Assembly (NCBI GenBank): GCA_018222805.1
Contig: JAAEZQ010000006.1
Coordinates: forward strand, 1 to 64,000
Length of the DNA stretch: 64,000 bases
Direction: 5' to 3'
Source: Vibrionaceae bacterium
GTDB taxonomy: Bacteria > Pseudomonadota > Gammaproteobacteria > Enterobacterales > Vibrionaceae
This document shows positions 35,304 to 44,077 of this stretch, piece by piece. The translations under genes and the position numbers were made by a program. The first letter of the stretch is position 1, and every line of letters starts with the position of its first letter. The notes beneath the pieces were generated by a model. That model saw only the letters and a list, made by a program, of their open reading frames with translations. It was not told the origin of the DNA and did not search any database.

Positions 35304-36396
35304 ATTCTTTGTCTTTAGGAACCAAACCATAGGGTATAGATTGAAACGATTTGGGGAATGATTTGTAACTCGGCCCTTGGTTCACACCTTTCCAATCCAA
35401 TAGCATGATGGCTAACACGTTTCGGTGTTCACCAGATTTAAGATCAAAACTGCCTTCAACAGATGAGATCATGCCACGCTCTAGATTGATAGCGGCTCTT
35501 ATTTCGTTACGTGTCTTTTCAACCACTGGATCCTGTTTTAGGCCAGCTAAAAGGAAAGTGAGACCGACTTCAGTAATGATATCTTCTTTACATCGCAGCA
35601 AAATGGTATCGATGTTATTGCGAAAGTAGTCAAAAATCCATTGATGATCTTGTTCACTGACCTGCTTTTGATAGTACTGTGAATCGGCAAAAATGATGTG
35701 TGTCATGCCGTAAATTTTGTTCCCGTACTGTTGTGTCGATAGCGCCTTATCCTTGACGTCGGGGTAGGTCGCTTTAAATGCCTGAGTAAACGTCTCAACC
35801 ACATCTTGCTCACCAAGTTGTCGGAGCCAATAAACTTGATTGGCTAACTGTGCTGCCCAAGCTTCTATCATCTCTCGGTCAGTGGCATAGCGAGTAAAGT
35901 CATAACGGCGCAATACTTCTCTAAGAATCACATCGTTTTTGTGCTTCAAATCGTACTCGTCTGCTCTGGCCATCGCTCCCAGCAAATCGATACCAAGGTA
36001 TAAATACTCTGGATGATGTTTGGTCACCGCATACCGAAGCTGGCCTCGCTTATCCTCTTTCTTCTGGTATTGTGTTAGTCGCTGCGAAGCGTACAAAATG
36101 ATCTCTTCCGGCTTGACGACCTCATTGGATAATCGATTTAATCGGCTAGCGACTTGTGCCATATCGGTCCAAATCGCGGCAAGATACCTTTGATCTTGCG
36201 TCTGCCTGTACATACGCAGTCCAAAATGCCCTTCTTTAAAGGGAGGAAGTGTGAACAGCTCACGCTCATAAGTTTCCCGGATCAATTGCGCTGATTGGGA
36301 ATAACTTAAGGGAGGAGATTCAGCCTCAGACGCTTGGGATTGAAAAATGAGAGAGCAAGAAAGTAAAAACGCTAAACTAATGGGTTTGATACGCAT
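35302..36396 (-). CDS. Exported DUF3541-like protein
   Basis: A 364-residue protein with a signal peptide (1-22, ending SQA). The mature part is almost entirely alpha-helical and polar, with tyrosine-rich segments (YLYLGIDLLGAMARADEYDL) and a closing MLLDWKGVNQGPSYKSFP. I believe this is the Vibrio/Photobacterium DUF3541 family; no function is known and no catalytic motif stands out. It could be an alpha/alpha-toroid fold. It is a single gene. Confidence 0.6.
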   Translation of the reverse strand: MRIKPISLAFLLSCSLIFQSQASEAESPPLSYSQSAQLIRETYERELFTLPPFKEGHFGLRMYRQTQDQRYLAAIWTDMAQVASRLNRLSNEVVKPEEIILYASQRLTQYQKKEDKRGQLRYAVTKHHPEYLYLGIDLLGAMARADEYDLKHKNDVILREVLRRYDFTRYATDREMIEAWAAQLANQVYWLRQLGEQDVVETFTQAFKATYPDVKDKALSTQQYGNKIYGMTHIIFADSQYYQKQVSEQDHQWIFDYFRNNIDTILLRCKEDIITEVGLTFLLAGLKQDPVVEKTRNEIRAAINLERGMISSVEGSFDLKSGEHRNVLAIMLLDWKGVNQGPSYKSFPKSFQSIPYGLVPKDKE

Positions 36397-36469
36397 AAAT
36401 TCCTTCCATGAAAACCTCTACATAAAGCTATCACCAATAGATGTGCTAAATATAAAAGATCAGTCAATC

Positions 36470-37066
36470 CTATAAAATATGTCTAAAAGTCAGGTTAATA
36501 CGCTCACCTTTGGGCTTTGACGTTTTTGGGACACTGTGGCTCCAGTGATGTTGAAGTTCTCCTGCCATGATCAATAACGCGCCATGAGAAAGCTCGTATT
36601 CAATCTGGGTTTTACAATGTAAATTCCTTAGCAAAAACCGTCGACTTTCACCCAAATTTAAAGAGGCGATCACCGGGTTTCTGCCGAGCTCTGGTTCGTT
36701 ATCTTGATGCCAGCCCATCGAGTCCTGACCATCGCGATATAAATTGGCCAAGACAGAATTGAAAGAGACTTCAGCTATGGCTTCACAATGCTTTTTAAGT
36801 GTAAGCAGCTCGGGTGTCCAAGGGGAGGGGGTCATTGTCAGTCCCGAGTAGGTATAGGCGGCATCACCATGCCAAGTCTGCAGTCGAGGCTGAAGTACCG
36901 ATTTGCCGAAGATATTAATTCGCTCTTGGTGCCATGGTAGTGTTTTCCTTAGGCTAGCAAAAAAGTAGTTTGCTTCGGCAGCACTAAGAAAGTTTGGATG
37001 GTAATAGAGTTTGCCCTGTTTCACTTCTTGCCAGAATGAGCTCCCAAATAATTCATATTGTTGCAT
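36470..37066 (-). CDS. alkB: AlkB-like 2-oxoglutarate/Fe(II) dioxygenase
   Basis: A 198-residue DNA/RNA demethylase-type dioxygenase, closer to the short human ABH2/ABH3 type than to E. coli AlkB. The iron ligands are His120 and Asp122 (GWHQDNEPELG) and His177 (HHWSHSVPKT). The 2-oxoglutarate-binding arginines are Arg189 and Arg195 (ERINLTFR). The PRLQTWHGDAAYTYSG segment is the substrate-facing block of this subfamily. It should repair alkylated bases. No LexA or Ada box is visible upstream. Confidence 0.9.
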   Translation of the reverse strand: MQQYELFGSSFWQEVKQGKLYYHPNFLSAAEANYFFASLRKTLPWHQERINIFGKSVLQPRLQTWHGDAAYTYSGLTMTPSPWTPELLTLKKHCEAIAEVSFNSVLANLYRDGQDSMGWHQDNEPELGRNPVIASLNLGESRRFLLRNLHCKTQIEYELSHGALLIMAGELQHHWSHSVPKTSKPKGERINLTFRHIL

Positions 37067-37201
37067 ATAACGCCACTCTATCCATAATTTTTCTCAATTA
37101 TTGTTACCTTCATCATAGCTATTGAGTATTATTTTATTAAGCAAGAATTTTAACAATAAATGAAAGCGTCTCGCAGCGGTATGCGAGATAGTGGGGAGCC
37201 A

Positions 37202-38584
37202 ATGCGCCACTTTCCCAAAAAACAGTATTATTTTTCCTTATTTTTCCTGATTTTTTTTGCTCTGTTTATTGGAGTTGTTGAACTATTACATCAGCACCTG
37301 AGAGAGCTTAACCGAGAGCAATTGCTCGTAGAAGCCAAAGACCAACTGTCTATCCTCCGTTCCAATCTGGAGGCAGATCTTATGGCCGACATATACCAAG
37401 CCAGCACTTTAGCAACGTTAGTGACATTGCTACCCGAAAGTGGTGAGCACGAATTGAGTATAGCCGCACGTCGTATTCTGAATAAAAGTAAGAATATTGA
37501 CGCGATCGGCATCGCAAAAAATGACGTGGTAAATCACATGTTTCCTCTCGATGGTAATGAGAGTGTGCTCGGGCTGGATTATCGAACTGTGCCGGAGCAG
37601 TGGGCTCAAGTACAAAAAGCCAGAGAGATTCAAGAGATATTCCTTGCGGGTCCCGTTGCGCTGGTTCAGGGTGGGCGTGGTCTGATTGTTCGAGTACCCG
37701 TATTTCGCGATCCGCCTCTAAATCATGACTATTGGGGGGTAATAAGTGCGGTTATTGATTTCGAGAATTTGCTGAAAGAAACAGGCCTTCTCGAATTTTC
37801 TCATCGTTATCCTTTGACGATAAGAGGCTATGACAGTAGCGGTGAATCTGGTGATATCTTTTTTGGAGTACCGAATCTATCAAAGACAAGGTATGCGACA
37901 GAGACGGTTTACTTTCCTTATGGAAACTGGAGTTTATCCGTATTCTCGAGTGATACATTGGAACATCAGCTTCCTTGGTACGAATTCCATTTGATTAGAC
38001 TTCTTGGCTATTCGGCTCTGTTGGTATTAAGTGTTACGCTTATTGTTATTTATCGTTTGTATGTCATCGCTGATACTCGTGCATTACATGATGAGCTGAC
38101 ACAATTACCGAATCGTCGTTATTTCATGCAGTCGTATAAACAGCAGTTTGAGCTCGCTCAGCGTTATAAAAAGCGTTACAACTTCGCTCTGGTGAATATT
38201 GACCTCGACGATTTTAAACACATCAATGACACGTATGGTCATAATGCTGGCGATAAAGTTTTACGAGAGACGGCGGAACGTGTTAAAGGCAGTCTGCGTA
38301 GTTCTGATATGGTTGCTCGCATGGGTGGAGATGAATTTTTAGTTGTGGTTTATAACCCAAAATCGGAAGAGAGTTTGTTGGCGTTATTACAGAAGATTGA
38401 ATTGGCACTTTGCTCTAAGCCGGTCATCTATGGGCAGGATCTGATTAAATTGCGCGTCAGTATGGGCTACGCGATGTTTGAGCCCGGAATAACCTCACCA
38501 GAGCAAATGATGAAAACTGCAGACGAAAGAATGTACCAGCATAAGCATGGTAAGCAGCAAGGAGTTCAAGCGAAGTGGGGGTAA
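37202..38584 (+). CDS. Membrane diguanylate cyclase with periplasmic sensor
   Basis: A 460-residue protein: membrane helix near residues 10-30, a periplasmic domain of about 230 residues resembling CHASE-type sensors, a second helix near 265-285, and a GGDEF domain with RMGGDEFLVVV. The inhibitory I-site is intact (RSSD, five residues before GGDEF). The frame extends to ATG 37160, but ATG 37202 has GGGGAG at the right spacing, so I use it. It ends just before the Qrr locus; the two are likely independent. Confidence 0.88.
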   Translation: MRHFPKKQYYFSLFFLIFFALFIGVVELLHQHLRELNREQLLVEAKDQLSILRSNLEADLMADIYQASTLATLVTLLPESGEHELSIAARRILNKSKNIDAIGIAKNDVVNHMFPLDGNESVLGLDYRTVPEQWAQVQKAREIQEIFLAGPVALVQGGRGLIVRVPVFRDPPLNHDYWGVISAVIDFENLLKETGLLEFSHRYPLTIRGYDSSGESGDIFFGVPNLSKTRYATETVYFPYGNWSLSVFSSDTLEHQLPWYEFHLIRLLGYSALLVLSVTLIVIYRLYVIADTRALHDELTQLPNRRYFMQSYKQQFELAQRYKKRYNFALVNIDLDDFKHINDTYGHNAGDKVLRETAERVKGSLRSSDMVARMGGDEFLVVVYNPKSEESLLALLQKIELALCSKPVIYGQDLIKLRVSMGYAMFEPGITSPEQMMKTADERMYQHKHGKQQGVQAKWG

Positions 38585-38697
38585 TCAATACTCACTTACC
38601 TGAGCAGTTTCGTTAATTGTTTTAAAGCTTGTTAGACAAGTTTTCTTTTTGAGAAAGTAATTAGTAGCAATGAGGCTGGTAGCATATTTGCATAATA

Positions 38698-38723
38698 TTG
38701 CATTTTGCAATTGCAATATGCAA
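38698..38723 (+). promoter_or_regulatory. Tandem LuxO-type binding sites
   Basis: TTGCATTTTGCAA (38698-38710) and TTGCAATATGCAA (38711-38723) are two abutting copies of the LuxO palindrome TTGCA-N3-TGCAA. They lie about 90-115 bases upstream of the Qrr start, as expected for a sigma-54 enhancer. Confidence 0.85.
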
Positions 38724-38786
38724 ATAACCTGATTAATAAAGCAACGATATGCATCTAGAATGGTTAAAAACCGGGGTTTCAAAAGT

Positions 38787-38801
38787 TGGCACGTATCGTG
38801 C
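38787..38801 (+). promoter_or_regulatory. Sigma-54 promoter of qrr
   Basis: TGGCACGTATCGTGC fits the -24/-12 consensus TGGCAC-N5-TTGC with one mismatch. It predicts transcription start near 38812. Confidence 0.88.
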
Positions 38802-38811
38802 TTGTATGTAA

Positions 38812-38919
38812 GTGACCCTTATTAAGCCGAGGGTCACCTAGCCAACTGACGTTGTTAGTGAATGCAATTTGTTCACAAGTATATACCGCCAATCACGATT
38901 ATTGTGATTGGCGTTTTTT
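38812..38919 (+). ncRNA. qrr: Qrr quorum-regulatory small RNA
   Basis: About 108 nt. It opens with a hairpin GTGACCCT / AGGGTCAC. The next bases, GCCGAGGGTCACCTAGCC followed by AACTGACGTTGTTAGTGAA, are the invariant pairing core of Vibrio Qrr RNAs, which with Hfq repress luxR/hapR-type mRNA and activate aphA. A terminator closes it. The sigma-54 promoter and tandem LuxO sites upstream confirm the assignment. Neither luxO nor luxU is adjacent, so this is one of the stand-alone copies (not Qrr1); the number cannot be assigned. Confidence 0.95.
38887..38919 (+). terminator. Terminator of qrr
   Basis: A 10-bp perfect stem (CGCCAATCAC / GTGATTGGCG) with a 7-base loop followed by TTTTTT. Confidence 0.93.
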
Positions 38920-38923
38920 CTTT

Positions 38924-40480
38924 CTAGAGATCAAGAATCTTTACGTCATCTCCTGTTTGCTCCGCTTCACCACATTTGCTGTAACAACTAGGTTGTCTTG
39001 GACAAACCGCGCCCCTAGAACAAATCAGTCTTGCCTGACTCTGTATCCCACGTTCTATCCAGTTAATATTTAAAATTTTGGCGATGGTCGTTAAATCCTT
39101 TTTGATGTGTGTCGGAATCACACTACTGCCACCCGACGCCACACACAGAGACTTCAACTCTTCTGCGATGGAAACGGCGTCTCCACCTTGTGCAGAGATC
39201 GCTGGGTTCAAATCTATACCAGCACACAGCACACGGTTGTTCCCCGCTGGATCAAAGACATTGACTGACTCACAGCAGTAAATGCGTGGCTCATCACCGA
39301 CATTAAGAATCGAGATTTGAGCTGAGCTGGTATCCAGTGGTTGCGCCAAACGGCGGAACACCGCCCAGTGTTGGCAAGGATCGTTTACCTTACGCATGTT
39401 GCCCCAAGGTAGTGGAATGCCATTACCACGATATACGGCTTTGAGTTTGCCTGGTCCGTAGGCATCAAAATAGTGCCAGTGAGGGTAAGGTGAAACCACG
39501 GTCATTCTGCGCATAGCAACTGAAGGGGATACTCCTGCTTTTTTGTGTACGTCGATTTCGTAGCCAGAGCGGTCTAGCAATTGACGAAAAGGCACTTTAG
39601 GGCACAAGAGGGCACCCGCAAAGAAGCTGGACTCGAAATCACGCCAAGCCTGCAGAATATCTTGTGAGTTCAGCTCTGAGTTGGACATTGGGCTGTCCAT
39701 TTGCTCCCAGTTATTCTGATGTCCAATGGTGAGTACGTTGTTCATCGCGTCACTGCTGTGTAAGACTCGATGACCGATGTATACCGCCAGATCATATTTC
39801 AGTCTGGTCGGATAATCACGCATTCGCTTGTTCAGGTATATCGTCCCTGGCGCTTCCATAAACGAGGTGATCAACTGCTTAGCACTCACGCCAAGCTCAT
39901 CAATCACATCTTGTGGTGCTCGGTCTACCCATCGGATGTCGAGCCCCATGCTCTTCGCAATATCGATTAAGTCTTCGACCGAGAGGTTCAAGCGTTTAAG
40001 GCCGACTTCTTCAGCGGCTCGCTCTAGATCAGGGAAGTGGTTCTGATGATTCTCTTGGTGAGCTCGAATCAGTAAGTGAGCAAACTGGCGTCCTGTAATT
40101 CCTGTTTGGGAGAGCATTTCAGGAATAGCAATCTGAAGAATATCATTAGAGAACAGGAAACTGGGTTCCAACGCCATACCATTAATACCACCACGGTTAC
40201 CTTTATTTGGCGTAATGGCTTCGAGTTCCGGTTCATCGTCTAAAAACCAAGCGGGATCTTTTTGAAAAACTTCCGCGACCACTTCAAGCATATCGATGCT
40301 TGGGACGCGTTTTCCACGTTCAATCATAGAAAGGTAAGAAACCGAAGGCGCGTACTCTGGATTGATCCTTACGCAGCGAGCAGACAAATCTTCCATTGTT
40401 AAGTGGTTGTTTTTTCTCAGATTGCGTATTTTCGTGCCGAGAAAATGAGACTGACGAATTAAGCTTTTTGACACAGACAT
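38924..40480 (-). CDS. XRE/ScfR-family regulator with DUF3612-type C-terminus
   Basis: A 518-residue transcription factor. The N-terminal Cro/CI-type HTH covers about 12-75 (LGTKIRNLRKNNHLTMEDLS, then SVSYLSMIERGKRVPS). The middle resembles the IrrE/ImmA-like domain of short-chain fatty-acyl regulators (RamB, PrpC regulators), and the C-terminus has a cysteine cluster (Cys487, 493, 499, 503). In actinobacteria such regulators control glyoxylate-cycle genes. It is divergent from a malate-synthase-G-like gene, consistent with a link to acetate or fatty-acid metabolism. Phased repeats overlap its start region. Confidence 0.82.
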   Translation of the reverse strand: MSVSKSLIRQSHFLGTKIRNLRKNNHLTMEDLSARCVRINPEYAPSVSYLSMIERGKRVPSIDMLEVVAEVFQKDPAWFLDDEPELEAITPNKGNRGGINGMALEPSFLFSNDILQIAIPEMLSQTGITGRQFAHLLIRAHQENHQNHFPDLERAAEEVGLKRLNLSVEDLIDIAKSMGLDIRWVDRAPQDVIDELGVSAKQLITSFMEAPGTIYLNKRMRDYPTRLKYDLAVYIGHRVLHSSDAMNNVLTIGHQNNWEQMDSPMSNSELNSQDILQAWRDFESSFFAGALLCPKVPFRQLLDRSGYEIDVHKKAGVSPSVAMRRMTVVSPYPHWHYFDAYGPGKLKAVYRGNGIPLPWGNMRKVNDPCQHWAVFRRLAQPLDTSSAQISILNVGDEPRIYCCESVNVFDPAGNNRVLCAGIDLNPAISAQGGDAVSIAEELKSLCVASGGSSVIPTHIKKDLTTIAKILNINWIERGIQSQARLICSRGAVCPRQPSCYSKCGEAEQTGDDVKILDL

Positions 40481-40482
40481 TT

Positions 40483-40519
40483 TGTAAAATTCACACTGTA
40501 AAATTTTTGTTGTGAAATT
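40483..40519. repeat. Three 14-bp-phased direct repeats between divergent genes
   Basis: TGTAAAATT (40483-40491), TGTAAAATT (40497-40505) and TGTGAAATT (40511-40519) start exactly 14 bases apart, immediately upstream of the regulator start codon. They are a likely operator for the ScfR-type regulator or another DNA-binding protein. Confidence 0.6.
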
Positions 40520-40648
40520 GTAGTAAATAATTCGCTAGTCTACATACTAAGCAGACAAGGAAATTAACCATCAACTTCACAGAATTGTCTGAAACTTAAA
40601 CAACAGAATTAGGTAAGTACTCTAGGACGAGTTTTATAGTGCGAGGAT

Positions 40649-41233
40649 ATGACGATGAATATGCTGAACTTCGATAATAAAGAGATGCAACAACAACAAC
40701 GCCCATTTATTGCTGAAGCCGTATTTGCCGTCGAAGCGGTAAATGCTGAGCAACAGAGCGAAAAACAAGTAAAAGCTAAGCAGTTACTTGACCGTATGTT
40801 CCCATTGGAGAACGGGTCACACCAGGACGTATCAAGTTACGTAATCGACTACCGTCATGTATTGGCCTACTTCAAAGACGGTTCTCACAGCGGCCTGGCA
40901 AGTCCGAAGCACTTTGTGGCATACACTGGTGAGAAAGAAGATCCTAAATCGATTTTGCTTAAAGATGAGGCAGGTAACCATGTCGAAGTGATGTTTGGTT
41001 GTCACAAAGGTACTGGTTGTGTTGAGTTGATGGACATTGATGACATTCAGCTGGAAACTCGCATTACATTTAACCCTGAACTTACTGGTAATGCGCCAAC
41101 GGCAATGCGTCATTGGATTAGCTTAGTAAAAGGCGACAAAAAAGGTAAACCAATGGCTTGCAGTGAAGACAAAGAATACACGGCTAAAAATGGTGATGAT
41201 TACGTTCTTAGCTACTGCTATAACGTGGACTAA
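40649..41233 (+). CDS. Stand-alone malate synthase G-like domain
   Basis: A 194-residue protein with no signal peptide. Residues 46-115 align by eye with the inserted alpha/beta domain of malate synthase G: FPLENGSHQDV, then a KDG turn, SPKHFVAYTGEKEDPKSILL and HVEVMFG. Later RHWISLVKGD and EDKEYTAKNGDDYVL echo the following part of that enzyme. The TIM-barrel catalytic residues of malate synthase are absent, so it cannot be an active synthase by itself. It may bind acetyl-CoA or glyoxylate-related ligands, or be regulatory. GCGAGGAT precedes the start. It is divergent from an ScfR-type regulator and has its own terminator. Confidence 0.65.
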   Translation: MTMNMLNFDNKEMQQQQRPFIAEAVFAVEAVNAEQQSEKQVKAKQLLDRMFPLENGSHQDVSSYVIDYRHVLAYFKDGSHSGLASPKHFVAYTGEKEDPKSILLKDEAGNHVEVMFGCHKGTGCVELMDIDDIQLETRITFNPELTGNAPTAMRHWISLVKGDKKGKPMACSEDKEYTAKNGDDYVLSYCYNVD

Positions 41234-41256
41234 TCTCTGATTGAGCCAGATAAACA

Positions 41257-41288
41257 AAACCCTGCGCAATACGCAGGGTTTGTTATTT
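41257..41288 (+). terminator. Terminator between convergent genes
   Basis: A 10-bp perfect stem (AAACCCTGCG / CGCAGGGTTT) with a CAATA loop and a T-rich tail. Confidence 0.9.
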
Positions 41289-41337
41289 TTAAAGCGAGCG
41301 AGATGAAGTCACCGCACGCCTCTCGTACTCTTTGCTG

Positions 41338-42351
41338 CTAGATAGGCATAACTCGATTTCGACCTAACTGCTTTGCATCGTAAAGCTGCTTATCCGCTTT
41401 GGAGACCAGCGAATCTGCTGTCTCTCCCGGTTCAAATTCTGCGACACCAAAAGATGCTGTTATGCTGTGAACTTGGCTGCCTGTACGTTTATCTTTCACT
41501 CGCAACTTTTCAATCATACGGCGTAACGTATCAGCATATTGACGTGTAATGCGCAGTGATTTATTTGGTACGATTAACGCAAACTCTTCACCGCCAAAAC
41601 GATAAGCGCAGCTTCCATCACGACAGCTTTGTTGAAGTCGTCGAGCTATTGATTTAAGCACACTGTCACCAAAAAGGTGACCATAAAGGTCGTTAAATTC
41701 TTTGAAATGGTCGATATCAAGCATAATTAGACTCATTGCCTGATTCGCATCGACCAACGCGGCGAGATCTGAATCAAAAGCACGACGATTGTAGAGGTTT
41801 GATAATCCATCAAATAGAGCGTCTTTTTGCACTTCTGCTAGTTGGTTTTTTAGCCGAGAGATCTCTTCACTTGCATTGGTGAGCTGGCTATTTAAAAATT
41901 TGGTTGAGTGACGAATGTCATGTGCATCCTCTACGAATTGACGAACGACACTCATGACTTCTTCAATACTCAAATTGTTGTCTTGAACCTTTTCTAGTTT
42001 ATTGAAGCTCTTGTCAACCATGTCTGAAAATGTGGAAGTATCTGAAATCGTATCATTCATTGAGCTTGATATTTCGTTCAATAACACTTCCATATTGCAT
42101 CTGAGATCTTCGAGACTGGTTTCTGCTTTATTTGCCACGTAACGCTTATAGAGGTCTGTTGAAGTAGCAGGCGGACAAACATCGTAGCTTTCTAACACGG
42201 CATCCATTTCTAGGTTGAGATCCGGAATAGTCTTATCCACGTAGGTATACCAAAGTGCGTAGTTAGCCGGTGTGGCAGCTACGTAATTTTTGATCATTAG
42301 TGGTACCGCTTTTTTTAAGTTAGCGGTCGATTTCTTAAACTCGTCAGTCAT
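41338..42351 (-). CDS. Cytoplasmic GGDEF diguanylate cyclase
   Basis: A 337-residue soluble protein. The N-terminal 165 residues are helical, with PANYALWYTYVDKTIPDLN and a coiled coil before the catalytic part, as in a widespread family of soluble cyclases. The GGDEF domain (about 175-335) has the GGEEF variant (YRFGGEEFALIVP) and metal site MLDIDHFKEFND. The I-site position reads RDGS, lacking the final aspartate, so product inhibition through it is unlikely. It is monocistronic. Input signal is unknown. Confidence 0.9.
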   Translation of the reverse strand: MTDEFKKSTANLKKAVPLMIKNYVAATPANYALWYTYVDKTIPDLNLEMDAVLESYDVCPPATSTDLYKRYVANKAETSLEDLRCNMEVLLNEISSSMNDTISDTSTFSDMVDKSFNKLEKVQDNNLSIEEVMSVVRQFVEDAHDIRHSTKFLNSQLTNASEEISRLKNQLAEVQKDALFDGLSNLYNRRAFDSDLAALVDANQAMSLIMLDIDHFKEFNDLYGHLFGDSVLKSIARRLQQSCRDGSCAYRFGGEEFALIVPNKSLRITRQYADTLRRMIEKLRVKDKRTGSQVHSITASFGVAEFEPGETADSLVSKADKQLYDAKQLGRNRVMPI

Positions 42352-42532
42352 TTCTGCGATGGAAGTAACAAAATGGAATTAAGCTTAGAATAACGGAAAA
42401 TGAGAAGTGTCGCTTTAAATATTTGAATACTTTATACAAAAATGAGGGGTCAGGATAACTATCGATAATTTTGAAGCTATATATTTCCAACCAATGACCT
42501 GAAGCAATATTTAGTCGCAAAAGGAATGATAG

Positions 42533-44077
42533 ATGCGATATGAGACAGTTAGGCTGATACTGGGCGACCAGTTAAATAGTGAGCATTCTTGGTTTCAACA
42601 AGTGGATGAAAAAGTACTTTTTCTGATAGCAGAACTTAAGCAAGAAAATACCTATGTGACGCATCATATACAAAAAGTGTGTGCTTTTTTTTCTGCCATG
42701 ATGCATTTTTCGAGAGAGAAACAGAGTGAGGGTCACCATGTCTTGTATTTGACTTTAGATGACTCTCAGCCTTTCGAGAACCTCGAGCAAATGTTAAAGC
42801 ACTATGTTAAAGAAGTTGGTGCCACTAAGTTTGAGTACCAGAGACCGGATGAATACCGACTACTGGAACAGTTAGCTAATGTGAAGTTAGAAGGTGTGGC
42901 CAAGCGTTGTGTCGATACTGAGCATTTTTTACTGCCGTTTGAGGAAATAGAGTCGCAATTTCCGCAAGGGAAGCATGTCACGATGGAATACTTTTATCGT
43001 CGCATGCGTAAGCGTTTCAATATCATGATGCAAGAAGATAAACCTTTGGGTGGAAAGTGGAATTATGACGCCAATAACCGCAATAAACTTAAAGTAAAAG
43101 ACATAGAACAATTGCCCAATCCGCTGATATTCAGTTTAAAAGTGAATGATATTATTGAGCGATTAAAACGACACGATATTCAAACCATTGGCAAACTCAA
43201 CGGATATCTGTTGTGGCCGGTCAATCGGTCTCAGAGTTTGTCTCTCTTGGCGCATTTTTGTCAGGTTTGTTTACCTTTGTTTGGGCGATTTCAGGATGCG
43301 ATGACGGGCGAGCATTACGCGAAGTGGAGCCTCTACCACAGTAGACTATCTTTTTCGATGAACAGTAAGTTACTGCGTCCGAAGGAAGTGATTGATGCAG
43401 CGCTTCGAGCATTTGAGACGAATCCCGATATTGATATTGCTCAGGTCGAAGGCTTCATTCGTCAAGTATTGGGTTGGCGAGAGTACATCCGAGCCGTTTA
43501 TTGGGCAAACATGCCGCAGTATCCGAACAAAAATGAACTTGGGGCGTCACGTCAATTGCCCGGTTACTTTTGGAACGGTGAAACAAAAATGGCGTGTATG
43601 CGCAATGCGATTGGACAGTCACTCGACTACGCCTACGCACATCACATTCAGCGTTTGATGGTCACGGGTAATTTTTGTCTACTGACTGAAGTAGACCCTG
43701 ACCAAGTAGATGAATGGTACCTTGGCATTTATGTTGATGCGATTGAATGGGTGGAAATGCCCAACACGCGAGGCATGGCATTGTTTGCCGATGGTGGAAT
43801 TGTTGGTACGAAGCCCTATGCGGCAAGCGGTTCCTACATAAATAAAATGAGCGATTATTGTAAAAACTGCCATTACGACAACAAAACTCGCAGTGGTGAA
43901 GGCTCTTGTCCATTTAACAGCTTGTATTGGCGGTTTATGCACAAACACGAGAAGCGTTTAACCCGTAACCCGCGAATCGGTATGATTTTCCGTTCATGGG
44001 ACAATATGGAAGAGTCGCAACGCCAAGCCATTCTTGACACTGCAGAGCGATACATTTCTGACTTGGAGAACTTGTAA
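42533..44077 (+). CDS. phrB: Iron-sulfur bacterial (6-4) photolyase
   Basis: A 514-residue cryptochrome/photolyase of the FeS-BCP group. It repairs (6-4) photoproducts using FAD and blue light. The four cluster ligands are visible at Cys355, Cys443, Cys446 and Cys459, with the same spacings (88, 3 and 13) as Agrobacterium PhrB. The N-terminal LILGDQLN and the C-terminal block WVEMPNTRGMALFADGGI are signatures of this family. The next gene (SDR) overlaps it by one base, and a DUF2256 gene lies just beyond, a trio that commonly travels together. Confidence 0.93.
   Translation: MRYETVRLILGDQLNSEHSWFQQVDEKVLFLIAELKQENTYVTHHIQKVCAFFSAMMHFSREKQSEGHHVLYLTLDDSQPFENLEQMLKHYVKEVGATKFEYQRPDEYRLLEQLANVKLEGVAKRCVDTEHFLLPFEEIESQFPQGKHVTMEYFYRRMRKRFNIMMQEDKPLGGKWNYDANNRNKLKVKDIEQLPNPLIFSLKVNDIIERLKRHDIQTIGKLNGYLLWPVNRSQSLSLLAHFCQVCLPLFGRFQDAMTGEHYAKWSLYHSRLSFSMNSKLLRPKEVIDAALRAFETNPDIDIAQVEGFIRQVLGWREYIRAVYWANMPQYPNKNELGASRQLPGYFWNGETKMACMRNAIGQSLDYAYAHHIQRLMVTGNFCLLTEVDPDQVDEWYLGIYVDAIEWVEMPNTRGMALFADGGIVGTKPYAASGSYINKMSDYCKNCHYDNKTRSGEGSCPFNSLYWRFMHKHEKRLTRNPRIGMIFRSWDNMEESQRQAILDTAERYISDLENL

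Noticed and set aside
38585-38782. 65-residue minus-strand frame upstream of Qrr
   Set aside because: It covers the LuxO sites and promoter of the sRNA and has no coding character.
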